Origin: Amycolatopsis vancoresmycina
GTDB taxonomy: Bacteria > Actinomycetota > Actinomycetes > Mycobacteriales > Pseudonocardiaceae
Direction of reading: 5' to 3'
Length of the DNA stretch: 64,000 nt
NCBI RefSeq assembly: GCF_000716785.1
Contig: NZ_JNYY01000014.1
Location: forward strand, 372,001 to 436,000
The first letter of the stretch is position 1, and the number at the start of each line of letters is the position of its first letter. The translations under genes and the position numbers were made by a program. The notes beneath the pieces are model-generated. The model made no database searches, was not told where the DNA came from, and was given only the letters and a program-made list of their open reading frames with translations. Below are positions 36,601-44,771 of this stretch, piece by piece.

Positions 36601-36616
36601 TATGGTCTAGACCACG
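36601..36616. promoter_or_regulatory. DasR-type dre site
   Basis: The perfect 12-base palindrome TGGTCTAGACCA (36603-36614) is the core of the dre element bound by DasR, the GlcNAc-responsive GntR regulator of actinomycetes. It overlaps the stop codon of the GntP gene and sits about 45 bases before the lactonase start, suiting an internal promoter for lactonase, ABC importer and GH20. Confidence 0.85.
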
Positions 36617-37995
36617 GCCATGAGCAATGCCGAAACCCCGAAACCGGACAGGGAAAGCACGGTTTCCAGCGCGGTCCAGGACTTCAGCGTCTGCGGCACG
36701 GTCAGGTTGAAGTACCGCGAAACGATCCAGAAGCCGCCGTCGTTGACGTGCGAAGCGATGATCGAGCCCGCCGAAATCGCCATCACCAGCAGCGCCAGCT
36801 GGATCTGCGTGTACCCGAGCTGGGCCACGGTCGGCGCGATGATCCCGCTCGTGGTCACGATGGCCACGGTCGCCGAACCCTGCGCGATCCGCATGCCACA
36901 GCTGATCACGTACGCCGCGAGCAGCACCGGCAGCCCGGCGTCGTGCAGCGAGTCGGCCACGGCCTTGCCGATCCCGGTGGCCGAGAGCACCGCGCCGAAG
37001 AACGCGCCCGCCCCGACGACCAGCAGGATCATCGCGACCGGCCGCAGCGACTTCGCGGCCAGCTCGTTGAGGTCCTTGCCGGTGAACCCGCGCCGCAGGC
37101 CCAGCAGCCAGGACGCGAGGAGCACGGCGACGGTCAGCGCGACCGCGGGCGTCCCGATGAACGCGGCGACCCCGGCGAGCGCGGACCCCTTCGGCAGCCA
37201 GATGCTGCCGAACGTGCCGGCCAGGATCAGCACCAGCGGCACCGCGATGATCGCGGCGACCAGCCCCAGCGACGGCGGGTTCTCCTCGCGCTCGCCGTCT
37301 TCTTCGGCGAACACCATGTCCTCGGGGACGTCGACGGTGATGCGCTTGCCGATCCACGTCGAGTACAGCACGCCGCCGATCAGGAACGCCGGGATCCCGC
37401 AGGCCAGGCCCATCAGGATGATCCAGCCGAGCTCGACGTGCAGCAGGCCGGCCGCGGCCACCGGACCCGGGTGCGGCGGCAGGAAGGCGTGCGTGATCGA
37501 CAGGCCGGCCAGCAGCGGCATCGCGTACAGCACCAGCGACCGGCCGCCCTGGCGCGCGGCGACGTAGACCAGCGGCGCCAGCACGAAGATGCCGATGTCG
37601 AAGAACACCGGGATGCCGAAGACGAACCCGGCGACCCCCATCGCCAGCGGCGCCCGCTTCTCGCCGAACGACCGCAGCAGCGCGCCCGTCAGCACCTTCG
37701 CGCCACCCGAGCGTTCCAGGATCGAACCGAGGATCGTGCCGAGGCCGATGATCGCCGTGATGTGCCCGAGGATGCTGCCGAACCCCTTTTCCAGCAGGGA
37801 ATCCGACGCCTTCTGGGCCGACCCGACGATCGTGCCGACCGGCAGGCCCGCGGCCAGTGCCGTCAGCAGGCCGACGACGATCAGCGCGATGAACGGTTCC
37901 AGCTTGAGCTTGATGATCAGCACCAGCAGGACGGCGATCGAGACGGCGGCGAGCGTCAGCAGCCCGCCCGTGGTGTGTTGCAGCCAGTGGATCAT
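36607..37995 (-). CDS. GntP-family gluconate-type permease
   Basis: A 462-residue carrier with about twelve helices. GVAGFVFGIPVFFDIGIFVL, HAFLPPHPGPVAAAGLLH and SHVNDGGFWIVSRYF are diagnostic of GntP permeases, which import gluconate and related sugar acids with protons. The ATG overlaps the stop of the deacylase (ATGA), so the two are co-translated. In this setting N-acetylglucosaminate or glucosaminate is the likely substrate (inference); D-serine permeases also belong to this family. Confidence 0.9.
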   Translation of the reverse strand: MIHWLQHTTGGLLTLAAVSIAVLLVLIIKLKLEPFIALIVVGLLTALAAGLPVGTIVGSAQKASDSLLEKGFGSILGHITAIIGLGTILGSILERSGGAKVLTGALLRSFGEKRAPLAMGVAGFVFGIPVFFDIGIFVLAPLVYVAARQGGRSLVLYAMPLLAGLSITHAFLPPHPGPVAAAGLLHVELGWIILMGLACGIPAFLIGGVLYSTWIGKRITVDVPEDMVFAEEDGEREENPPSLGLVAAIIAVPLVLILAGTFGSIWLPKGSALAGVAAFIGTPAVALTVAVLLASWLLGLRRGFTGKDLNELAAKSLRPVAMILLVVGAGAFFGAVLSATGIGKAVADSLHDAGLPVLLAAYVISCGMRIAQGSATVAIVTTSGIIAPTVAQLGYTQIQLALLVMAISAGSIIASHVNDGGFWIVSRYFNLTVPQTLKSWTALETVLSLSGFGVSALLMAVV

Positions 37996-39587
37996 CGGGC
38001 TCTCCGGGGGTTGCGCAGGGAGTGGCCGGCGAGGGCGCCGGTGGGGGTTCCGTCGTCGAGGGCGGCGACGCCGTTGACGAAGACGTGGGTGATCCCGGCG
38101 GCGGCCTGCCGGGGATCGTCGAAGGTGGCGGTGTCGGTGACCGCCTCGGGGTCGAACAGCACCAGGTCGGCGGCGTACCCGGCGCGGATCAGGCCGCGGT
38201 CGGCCAGCCGCAGCCGCCGCGCGGCCCGCCCGGTCAGGTGGGCGACGCACTCGGCGAGGTCCAGCACGCCGAGCTCGCGGACGTACCGGGCGAGGTAGCG
38301 CGGGAACGTGCCCCACGCGCGCGGGTGCGGCCGGGCGCCGACGAGGAGGCCGTCGCTGCCGCCGGTGTGCGTCCGGTGCCGCATGATGGCCTGGACGTTC
38401 TCCTCGTGCCCGACGTGCATCAGGCACGACGTCCCGAGCCGCTCGTCGAGGAGGGTGTCGAAGTACAGCTTCGCCGGCTCGGTGCCTTGTTTCGACGCCG
38501 ACGCGGCCACGCTGTGCCCGACCAGGTGGGCGTTGCGCTCGTTGCGGACACCGTTGATTTCGATGGCGTCCCAGTCGATCGGGACGCCGTGGGCACCGTC
38601 CGAACCGGACTCTTCGATCTCGGCGCGGATCCGCTCGCGTTCGTCCACATCGGACAGCCGGGCGAGGGTGGCGTCCAGCCCGCCTTCGGTGGCCCAGCTC
38701 GGCAGCAGCGCGCTCAGGTAGGTCGCGCCCGGGAGGTACGGGTAGGTGTCCAGGGAGATGTCGCAGCCGTCGTCGAGGGCGTCGTCGAGCAGCTTCAGCA
38801 GGTCGGGCGCCTTGCCCTTGTTGACCGAGAAGTTCATCGTGGCGTGGGCGAGGTGCAGCGGGCAGCCCGACCGCCGCGAGACGTCGATCATCTCGGCGAA
38901 GGCGTCCAGCGCGCCCTTGCCGTAGCTGCGGTGGTGCGGGCTGTAGAACCCGCCGTGCTCGCCGACCACCCGGCACAGCTCGACCAGCTCGCTGGTTTCC
39001 GCGTACATCCCGGGCGTGTAGGTGAGGCCGGACGACATCCCCATCGCGCCCTCGGCCAGCCCGGTGGCGACCAGCTCCTTCATCCGGTTCAGCTCGGCCT
39101 CGGTGGCCGGGCGGTCGTCCCAGCCGACGGCGAGCATCCGGACCGTGCCCTGCGGCACGAGGTAAGCCGCGTTGACAGCGATGCCGCGGTCCAGGCGGTC
39201 GAGGTACTCGCCGACCGAGCGCCAGTTCCAGTCGAACCCGGCCGGGTCGTCGTTCCAGCCCGCCAGCTGCTGCCGCAGCGGTTCGAGCACGGTGTCGTCG
39301 ACCGGCGCGTACGACAGGCCGTCCTGCCCGAGCACCTCGGTCGTCACGCCCTGGGTGATCTTGGCCGGGTGGTCCGGATTGACCAGCAGCTGCAGGTCGG
39401 AGTGCGAATGCATGTCGATGAACCCGGGCGCGAGCACCAGGCCGCCGGCGTCGATGATCCGGCCGCCGGTCAGCGAACCGGCGTCGGCGACCTCCGCGAT
39501 CTTCCCGCCGGCGATGCCGACGTCGTGGCGGGACAGCGGATCGCCGGTGCCGTCGGCGACCAGCGCGTCCCTGATGACGACGTCCAT
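37992..39587 (-). CDS. N-acyl-D-amino-acid deacylase-like amidohydrolase
   Basis: A 531-residue amidohydrolase of the D-aminoacylase family. It has the zinc-binding FIDMHSHSD (about residues 56-64), PHHRSYG near 220, HLAHATMNF near 250, and the catalytic Asp in GGSDGLLVG near 415. Family members remove acyl groups from the amino group of D-configured substrates. The start overlaps the stop of the PLP enzyme (TGATG) and the end overlaps GntP. Proposed substrate: N-acetyl-D-glucosaminate, whose C2 acetamide lies next to a carboxylate, as in an N-acetyl-D-amino acid (inference). Confidence 0.85.
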   Translation of the reverse strand: MDVVIRDALVADGTGDPLSRHDVGIAGGKIAEVADAGSLTGGRIIDAGGLVLAPGFIDMHSHSDLQLLVNPDHPAKITQGVTTEVLGQDGLSYAPVDDTVLEPLRQQLAGWNDDPAGFDWNWRSVGEYLDRLDRGIAVNAAYLVPQGTVRMLAVGWDDRPATEAELNRMKELVATGLAEGAMGMSSGLTYTPGMYAETSELVELCRVVGEHGGFYSPHHRSYGKGALDAFAEMIDVSRRSGCPLHLAHATMNFSVNKGKAPDLLKLLDDALDDGCDISLDTYPYLPGATYLSALLPSWATEGGLDATLARLSDVDERERIRAEIEESGSDGAHGVPIDWDAIEINGVRNERNAHLVGHSVAASASKQGTEPAKLYFDTLLDERLGTSCLMHVGHEENVQAIMRHRTHTGGSDGLLVGARPHPRAWGTFPRYLARYVRELGVLDLAECVAHLTGRAARRLRLADRGLIRAGYAADLVLFDPEAVTDTATFDDPRQAAAGITHVFVNGVAALDDGTPTGALAGHSLRNPRRAR

Positions 39588-40885
39588 CAGAACCACGTCC
39601 GGACGTAGCCGACGACGGTTTCGCCGTCGGCCGCGGTCACCGGCAGCAGCGGCCACTTGTCGAACACCGTGCACGGGTGGGACATCCCGAGCCCGATCCA
39701 GTCGCCGACCTCGACCGGGGAACCCGGCGGCAGCGCGAGGAAGGCGTGCTGGTCGTTCAGCTTGGTGATCGTGTGGCCGTCGAGGGGTTCGGCGGGGCCG
39801 TCCGGGGTCCGCCGCAGCTGCGGTTCCGGCAGGCCTTCGTCGAAGGAGGCGTCCCGCTTGCCGATGGTGAGCAGCGCGAGCTCGTCCGACGGCTTCGACG
39901 TCACCTGCGCCCACGCCCGCAGCGCGGGCCGGAAGGAGTCGACACCGTCGATGCGCGGGTGATCGCCCAGCGGGGAGATCTCGCGGTAGAAGCCGTCGTC
40001 GTGGGTGACGTAGGCGCCGCTGCGCAGCACCGGCAGCACGTCGAGGCCGTCCGGCCACGGCTTCGTCAGCTCGTTCGCGACCTGGTCGAAGTACGCGCTG
40101 CCGCCGGCGGTGACGATGATCTGCCCGTCGAGGAGTCCCTTGTCCGCCAGCGAGATCGCCAGGTCGCGCAGATCGTCCACATAGGAGCTGATCTTGTGCA
40201 ACGCGGCTTCGTCGGTGCCGTGGGACAGCGCGCCTTCGTAGCCGCCGGTGCCGCGCAGCCGCAGCACCGGGCTGGCGTGGACCGCTTCGGCGACCGCCAG
40301 TGCGGTCGCGGTGTCGCGGACCCCGGTGCGGCCGCCGTCGGCGCCCACCTCGACCAGGACGTCCACCGGCCGCTCGGCGCCTTCGAGGGCCGTGGTCATC
40401 AGCTCGACCCCGCGCACCGAGTCGGCCCAGCAGACGAACTCGAAGTCCGGGTCGGCGGCCAGTTCGGCGGCCAGCCAGCGCAGGCCGGCCGGGTCGAGCA
40501 GCTGGTTGGCCAGCAGGATCCGGGACACGCCGAACGCGCGGTAGATCCGGAGGTGACCGGCGTTCGCGCAGGTCACGCCCCACGCGCCGTGCTCGATCTG
40601 GCGGGTGAACAGCTGCGGCGCCATGGTGGTCTTGCCGTGCGGGGCGAGCACGACGCCGCGGGCGGCGCACCAGGCGGCCATCGTCCGCAGGTTGTGTTCG
40701 AGCGCCTCCTCGTCCAGGACGACGAAGGGCGCGAAGAACCCGTCGGTGAACAGGTTGAGCCGGCGGTCCGCGGCTTCTTCCAGCGTGAGCCCGCTCAGTG
40801 CGGGGGCAGCGGAGCGGAAGCGCCAGTCGATCCGCTCCTGGCGGAGAGCGGCGAGCGCGGCGGCATCCATCGTGCAAGGCTTCAT
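39587..40885 (-). CDS. Fold-type III PLP enzyme, D-amino acid/glucosaminate dehydratase-like
   Basis: A 432-residue enzyme of the COG3616 (D-threonine aldolase/D-serine dehydratase) group. The PLP lysine is in VVLAPHGKTTMAPQLF (about residue 75). VEVGADGGRTGVRD and VTAGGSAYF bind the cofactor phosphate; SHPCTVFDKW near the C-terminus supplies the metal-binding His and Cys seen in D-serine dehydratases. Start at 40885 has AGAGG upstream. D-glucosaminate dehydratase, which yields 2-keto-3-deoxygluconate and ammonia, is said to belong to this fold; the KDG-type kinase opposite supports that role over a plain D-serine dehydratase. Confidence 0.85.
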   Translation of the reverse strand: MKPCTMDAAALAALRQERIDWRFRSAAPALSGLTLEEAADRRLNLFTDGFFAPFVVLDEEALEHNLRTMAAWCAARGVVLAPHGKTTMAPQLFTRQIEHGAWGVTCANAGHLRIYRAFGVSRILLANQLLDPAGLRWLAAELAADPDFEFVCWADSVRGVELMTTALEGAERPVDVLVEVGADGGRTGVRDTATALAVAEAVHASPVLRLRGTGGYEGALSHGTDEAALHKISSYVDDLRDLAISLADKGLLDGQIIVTAGGSAYFDQVANELTKPWPDGLDVLPVLRSGAYVTHDDGFYREISPLGDHPRIDGVDSFRPALRAWAQVTSKPSDELALLTIGKRDASFDEGLPEPQLRRTPDGPAEPLDGHTITKLNDQHAFLALPPGSPVEVGDWIGLGMSHPCTVFDKWPLLPVTAADGETVVGYVRTWF

Positions 40886-40899
40886 CGGCGGCGACCTCT

Positions 40900-40935
40900 G
40901 TTGCGTATGTTGCAACGACTGTTGCGCATTTTGAG
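40900..40935. promoter_or_regulatory. Tandem IclR-like operator boxes
   Basis: GTTGC-N7-GCAAC (40900-40916) and a second, partly matching copy starting GTTGCGCAT (40921-40935), spaced 21 bases start to start. They sit just upstream of the PLP-enzyme start and before the kinase, in a region where an IclR factor encoded in the same cluster should act. GTTGC-type arms are common in IclR-family operators. Confidence 0.6.
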
Positions 40936-40997
40936 TGCCATAGGTGTAGCATCCGGGTCGCCACAGGTCAACGGGGTGAAGGGCAGGGAGACGGAAA

Positions 40998-41972
40998 GTG
41001 ACGAGCGGGCCCGAGGTGTTGTGCGTGGGCGAGACGATGGCGCTGTTCGTGCCCGCCGAACCCGGCCCGCCGGACGAGGTGAAGCGCTGGGTGCGCACCA
41101 TCGGCGGCGCCGAGTCGAACGTGGCCTGCAACCTGCCGACGCTGGGCGTGCGCAGCGGCTGGGTGAGCGCGGTCGGCGACGACCCGTTCGGGCGCGCCAT
41201 GCTGCGCGAGGTCGCGTCCCACGGTGTCGACGTCAGTGCCTGCGTCATCGACCCGACGCGCCCGACCGGGCTCTACGTCAAGGAAAGCGGCGCCGGTGGC
41301 AGTCCGGTGCGCTACTACCGGTCGGGCTCGGCCGCGTCCGGGATGGGGCCGTCGCTGCTGGACCGGCTGGACCTCGGCGGCGTCCGCGTGCTGCACCTGT
41401 CGGGGATCACGCCCGCGCTCTCCGACAGCTGTCTCGCGCTGGTGCGCGCGCTGCTGGAGTTGCCGCGCGGCGACCGGCTGGTCTCGTTCGACGTCAACCT
41501 GCGGCCCGCGCTCTGGACGGGCCGCGACCCCGGCCTGCTCGCCGAACTGGCCGGACAGGCCGACATCGTCCTGACCGGCGACGACGAGGCCCGGCACGTG
41601 TGGGGGACCGGTGACCCGGCCGAGCTGCGGGCGCTCCTGCCGGGGCCGCGCACGCTCGTGGTCAAGCACGGCGAGCGCGGCGCGACGCTGGTCGAGGGCG
41701 AACCGCTGTTCGCGCCCGCACTGGCGGTCGACGTCGTCGAGCCGGTCGGCGCCGGTGACGCCTTCGCCGCCGGGTTCCTCGCCGCGACCCTGCGCGGCGC
41801 CACCCCGCTGGAGCGGCTCCGGCAGGGGCACCTGCAGGCCGCCGTCACCCTGCTCACCCACGACGACGTCGGCGTGCCGCTGCCACCGGAGGTCGTGGAT
41901 ACCCTGCTGCACGCGGATCCGGACGAGTGGCGTTCGGCGCGGCTGACCGGAGAGGGCGTGGTGCTCACATGA
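40998..41972 (+). CDS. PfkB-family sugar kinase, 2-keto-3-deoxygluconate kinase type
   Basis: A 324-residue ribokinase-like enzyme, GTG start. GGAESNVACNLPTLG near the N-terminus contacts the sugar; VEPVGAGDAFAAGFLAATL near residue 255 holds the catalytic Asp and anion hole. The arrangement resembles KdgK, which makes KDPG from 2-keto-3-deoxygluconate and ATP, but PfkB kinases cannot be told apart by motif alone. Its stop overlaps the IclR start (ATGA). It is divergent from the PLP enzyme that would make its substrate. Confidence 0.82.
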   Translation: MTSGPEVLCVGETMALFVPAEPGPPDEVKRWVRTIGGAESNVACNLPTLGVRSGWVSAVGDDPFGRAMLREVASHGVDVSACVIDPTRPTGLYVKESGAGGSPVRYYRSGSAASGMGPSLLDRLDLGGVRVLHLSGITPALSDSCLALVRALLELPRGDRLVSFDVNLRPALWTGRDPGLLAELAGQADIVLTGDDEARHVWGTGDPAELRALLPGPRTLVVKHGERGATLVEGEPLFAPALAVDVVEPVGAGDAFAAGFLAATLRGATPLERLRQGHLQAAVTLLTHDDVGVPLPPEVVDTLLHADPDEWRSARLTGEGVVLT

Positions 41973-42727
41973 GCCAGAGCTTGGACCGCGCGCTGACGCT
42001 GCTGACCTCGATCGCGCAGGACGCGCGGACCCTCGACGACCTCGCCGACGAGATCGGCGTGCACAAGTCGACCGTGCTGCGCCTGCTGCGCACCCTGGAG
42101 CAGCACCACTTCGTCCGCCGCGAAGGTGCCCGCCACTACCGGCTCGGCAGCGCCATGTTCGACCTGGCCAACCAGGCTCTGGACTCCTTCGACGTCCGGC
42201 GCAGCGCCCAGCCCGCGCTCGCCGCGCTCAACGCGCGCACCGGGCACACCGTGCACCTGGCCAGCTACGAGGACGGCGAAGTCGTCTACATCGACAAGTT
42301 CGAGGGCCGGCACTCGGTCCGGATGTACTCGCGCATCGGCAAACGCGCGCCGCTGCACTGCACCGCGGTGGGGAAGGTGCTCGTCGCGGCGATGCCCGTG
42401 GCCCGCCGCGAGGAGATCGCGCGGTCGATCGAGTACCCGGTGCGGACACCGAACACGATCACCACACCCGCGGAGTACCTGGCGGAGCTGGAGCGCGTGG
42501 CCGAGCGCGGGTACGCGGTCGACAACGCCGAACACGAGGACTTCATCCACTGCATCGCGGCACCGGTGCGGGGGACCGGCGGCGAGGTGCTGGCCGCCGC
42601 GTCGATGTCGGTGCCGAAGGTGCTGCTCGACTACGAAGGACTGCTCGCGCTGGTGCCCGAACTGCGGGCCGCCACCAGGGAAGCTTCCGTCCACAGTGGA
42701 TGGACGGAGAACGGAAAGGGGCACTGA
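41969..42727 (+). CDS. IclR-family transcriptional regulator
   Basis: A 252-residue regulator. The N-terminal winged helix has IGVHKSTVLRLLRTLEQHHF; the effector domain has APLHCTAVGKVLVAAM and GYAVDNAEHEDFIHCIAAPV, typical of IclR/KdgR proteins that sense small organic acids. Coupled to the kinase and RidA genes by stop/start overlaps. It likely represses both arms through the boxes at 40900-40935, with a sugar acid as inducer (inference). Confidence 0.9.
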   Translation: MSQSLDRALTLLTSIAQDARTLDDLADEIGVHKSTVLRLLRTLEQHHFVRREGARHYRLGSAMFDLANQALDSFDVRRSAQPALAALNARTGHTVHLASYEDGEVVYIDKFEGRHSVRMYSRIGKRAPLHCTAVGKVLVAAMPVARREEIARSIEYPVRTPNTITTPAEYLAELERVAERGYAVDNAEHEDFIHCIAAPVRGTGGEVLAAASMSVPKVLLDYEGLLALVPELRAATREASVHSGWTENGKGH

Positions 42728-43110
42728 TGAGCAAGACGGCAGTTTCCACCGAGAACGCGCCGAAGCCGCCGGCGAAGTTCTCGCAGGCCGTCCGCAAGGG
42801 GAACCTGCTGCAGGTCGCCGGCCAGGTCGCGTTCGACCCGGCGACGAACGAGATCGTCGGCGACGACGTCGTGGGCCAGACCCGGCAGACGTTCAAGAAC
42901 ATCGAGGCCGTGCTGGCGGAGGCGGGCGCGAGCCTCGCGGACGCGATCATGGTCCGGGTGTACCTGACCGACACCGCGCACTTCGCGCCGTTCAACGAGG
43001 TCTACAACGAGCTGATCGGCGACGCCCCGCACGCGGCGCGCACGACGGTGTACGTCGGGCTGCCGGGCGAGCTGCTCGTCGAGATCGACGTCCTCTGCGT
43101 GCTGGACTGA
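42727..43110 (+). CDS. RidA-family enamine/imine deaminase
   Basis: A 127-residue trimeric RidA/YjgF-type protein. FSQAVRKGNLLQVAGQVAFD, then ADAIMVRVYLTDTAHF and ARTTVYVGLPGELLVEID; the conserved Arg of ARTTV that binds the carboxylate is present. RidA proteins hydrolyse reactive 2-aminoacrylate-like intermediates released by PLP-dependent dehydratases, which fits a deaminating enzyme in the same cluster. TGATG overlap with the IclR gene. Confidence 0.9.
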   Translation: MSKTAVSTENAPKPPAKFSQAVRKGNLLQVAGQVAFDPATNEIVGDDVVGQTRQTFKNIEAVLAEAGASLADAIMVRVYLTDTAHFAPFNEVYNELIGDAPHAARTTVYVGLPGELLVEIDVLCVLD

Positions 43111-43125
43111 CCCGGAGCCGGGCGG

Positions 43126-44121
43126 TCAGCCCAGGACGCTCGTGTAGCCGTTCAGGGCTGGCTGCCCGCCCAGGTGGGCGTAGAGGACGTTCGAGTCGCG
43201 GGCGATCTCGCCGCGGCCGACGAGGTCGATGAGTCCCGCCATCGACTTGCCCTCGTACACCGGGTCGGTGATCATCCCCTCCAGCCGGGCGCACGTCTCG
43301 ATCGCGTCCACAGTGGACTTGTCCGGGACGCCGTAGATCCCGGCGTGGTAGCGGTCGTCCAGCTCGACGTCGGGCAGCTCGCCGCCGCCGATCAGCTCCG
43401 CGGTGTTCCGCGCGATGCGCGTGACCTGCTCGCGGGTCTCGGCCGGCTTCGCCGAGGCGTCGATGCCCAGGATGCGCCGGTTCTTGCCGATGGTCGTCCC
43501 CGCGACCATCCCGCCCTGGGTGCTGCCGGTGACCGAGCAGACGATCACGGTGTCGAAGAAGACGCCCAGTTCTTCCTCTTGTTCCTCCAGTTCGACGATC
43601 CAGTTCGCGAAGCCGAGCCCGCCGAGCCGGTGGTCCGACGCGCCGGCGGGGATGGCGTACGGCTTCCCGCCTTGCGCTTCGACCTCGGCGACGGCGTTTT
43701 CCCACGCCTCCTTGAAACCGATGCCGAAGCCGGCCTCGACGAGCCGGACGTCCGCGCCGAGGATCCGCGACAGCTGGATGTTGCCGACCTGGTCGTAGAG
43801 CGGATCGTGCCAGTCGACCCAGCTTTCCTGCACCAGCACGGCCTTGAGCCCGGCCCGCGCGGCGGCCGCGGCGACCTGGCGGGTGTGGTTGGACTGGACG
43901 CCGCCGATGGAGACGAGCGTGTCGGCGCCCTGGGCGAGCGCGTCGGCGACGAGGTACTCCAGCTTGCGGGTCTTGTTGCCGCCGAACGCGAGGCCGGAGT
44001 TGACGTCCTCGCGCTTGGCCCAGACCTTCGCGCCGCCGAGGTGTTCGGTGAGCCGGTCGAGCGGGTGCACCGGCGACGGCCCGAACAGCAGCGGGAAGCG
44101 CGGGAAGGCGGCGAGGGTCAT
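43126..44121 (-). CDS. acdS: 1-Aminocyclopropane-1-carboxylate deaminase
   Basis: A 331-residue PLP enzyme of the tryptophan-synthase-beta fold. It has KREDVNSGLAFGGNKTRKLE with the PLP lysine near residue 50, SIGGVQSNHTRQVAA (serine near 77), VCSVTGSTQGGMVAGT for phosphate binding, and VLYAHLGGQPALNGY near the end, all agreeing with AcdS and not with D-cysteine desulfhydrase. It converts ACC, the plant ethylene precursor, to 2-oxobutyrate and ammonia, which suggests plant-associated life. Coupled to a GntR regulator upstream by an ATGA overlap. Confidence 0.9.
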   Translation of the reverse strand: MTLAAFPRFPLLFGPSPVHPLDRLTEHLGGAKVWAKREDVNSGLAFGGNKTRKLEYLVADALAQGADTLVSIGGVQSNHTRQVAAAAARAGLKAVLVQESWVDWHDPLYDQVGNIQLSRILGADVRLVEAGFGIGFKEAWENAVAEVEAQGGKPYAIPAGASDHRLGGLGFANWIVELEEQEEELGVFFDTVIVCSVTGSTQGGMVAGTTIGKNRRILGIDASAKPAETREQVTRIARNTAELIGGGELPDVELDDRYHAGIYGVPDKSTVDAIETCARLEGMITDPVYEGKSMAGLIDLVGRGEIARDSNVLYAHLGGQPALNGYTSVLG

Positions 44122-44762
44122 CGGTCCTCCAGGAGGTCGGTCCAGATGGTGGAAATCACGGAAACGGCTTCGTCGGCGTCGTGTTTCTCGAGCGCGTCGA
44201 TGAGCCTCGTGTGGCGCTCGACGGAGTTCCAGGCCAGTGCCGAGCTGAACCGGGCGTGTTCGAGGCGGCGCAGCAGTGGTGTGTAACGGTCGAGGGTCGC
44301 GGCGACCGCGGCGTTGCCGGCCAGGCGTACGGGGACGTCGTGCAGTTCGTCGTCCGCCTGCACGGCGGCCGCGATGTCCCGGGCTTTGATGGCTTCGGCG
44401 AACCGGTCGTTGGCGGCGCGCATGGCGGCGATGTCGGCCAGGCGGCACCTCGCGGCGGCCTGGCGGACGGCGAACTCGTGCAGCAGGCGGACGATCTCGC
44501 GGGCGTCGAGGACGTCGGGGGACATGACTTCGGAGACCCGCGTGTAGCTCTGCGGCTTGGAGTCGACCAGGCCGTCGTCGGCCAGGCGCAGCAGGGCTTG
44601 GCGCACGGGGGCCTTGGACAGGCCGAGCTGGTCCGCGAGGTCGGCGTCGCGCAGCGGGGCGCCGGGGGGCAGGGTGCCGTCGACGATGGCGCGCCGGATG
44701 CGGTCGTAGGCCTCGTCGCGGAGCAGCGGACGGGCGACCTTTGAGAGACTCACATCTAACAT
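44118..44762 (-). CDS. GntR-family regulator with FCD domain
   Basis: A 214-residue protein. Winged helix: LRDADLADQLGLSKAPVRQA followed by LLRLADDGLVDSKP. The FCD effector domain has DAREIVRLLHEFAVRQAA, DELHDVPVRLAGN (metal-binding Asp and His) and ERHTRLIDALEKHDADEAVS. It overlaps acdS by four bases and probably controls it. The ATG at 44762 lies in the centre of a perfect 20-base palindrome and has no ribosome binding site, so translation may be leaderless. Autorepression is likely. Confidence 0.85.
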   Translation of the reverse strand: MLDVSLSKVARPLLRDEAYDRIRRAIVDGTLPPGAPLRDADLADQLGLSKAPVRQALLRLADDGLVDSKPQSYTRVSEVMSPDVLDAREIVRLLHEFAVRQAAARCRLADIAAMRAANDRFAEAIKARDIAAAVQADDELHDVPVRLAGNAAVAATLDRYTPLLRRLEHARFSSALAWNSVERHTRLIDALEKHDADEAVSVISTIWTDLLEDR

Positions 44763-44771
44763 GTTAGATGT
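44752..44771. promoter_or_regulatory. Perfect 20-base palindrome at the GntR gene start
   Basis: ACATCTAACA and its exact inverse join without a gap. The length, symmetry and place over the start codon of a GntR regulator point to its own operator; binding would block RNA polymerase or a leaderless start. Confidence 0.75.

Noticed and set aside
34091..37357. Open frame of 1088 codons on the minus strand joining GntP, lactonase and binding-protein regions
   Set aside because: It reads the first part out of frame (Arg-rich) and only becomes meaningful in the last part, which is the binding protein starting at 35374.
43126..44121. D-cysteine desulfhydrase as identity of the PLP enzyme
   Set aside because: The conserved stretches around the PLP lysine, the SNHTRQVAA segment and the C-terminal LYAHLGGQPALNGY agree with ACC deaminase.
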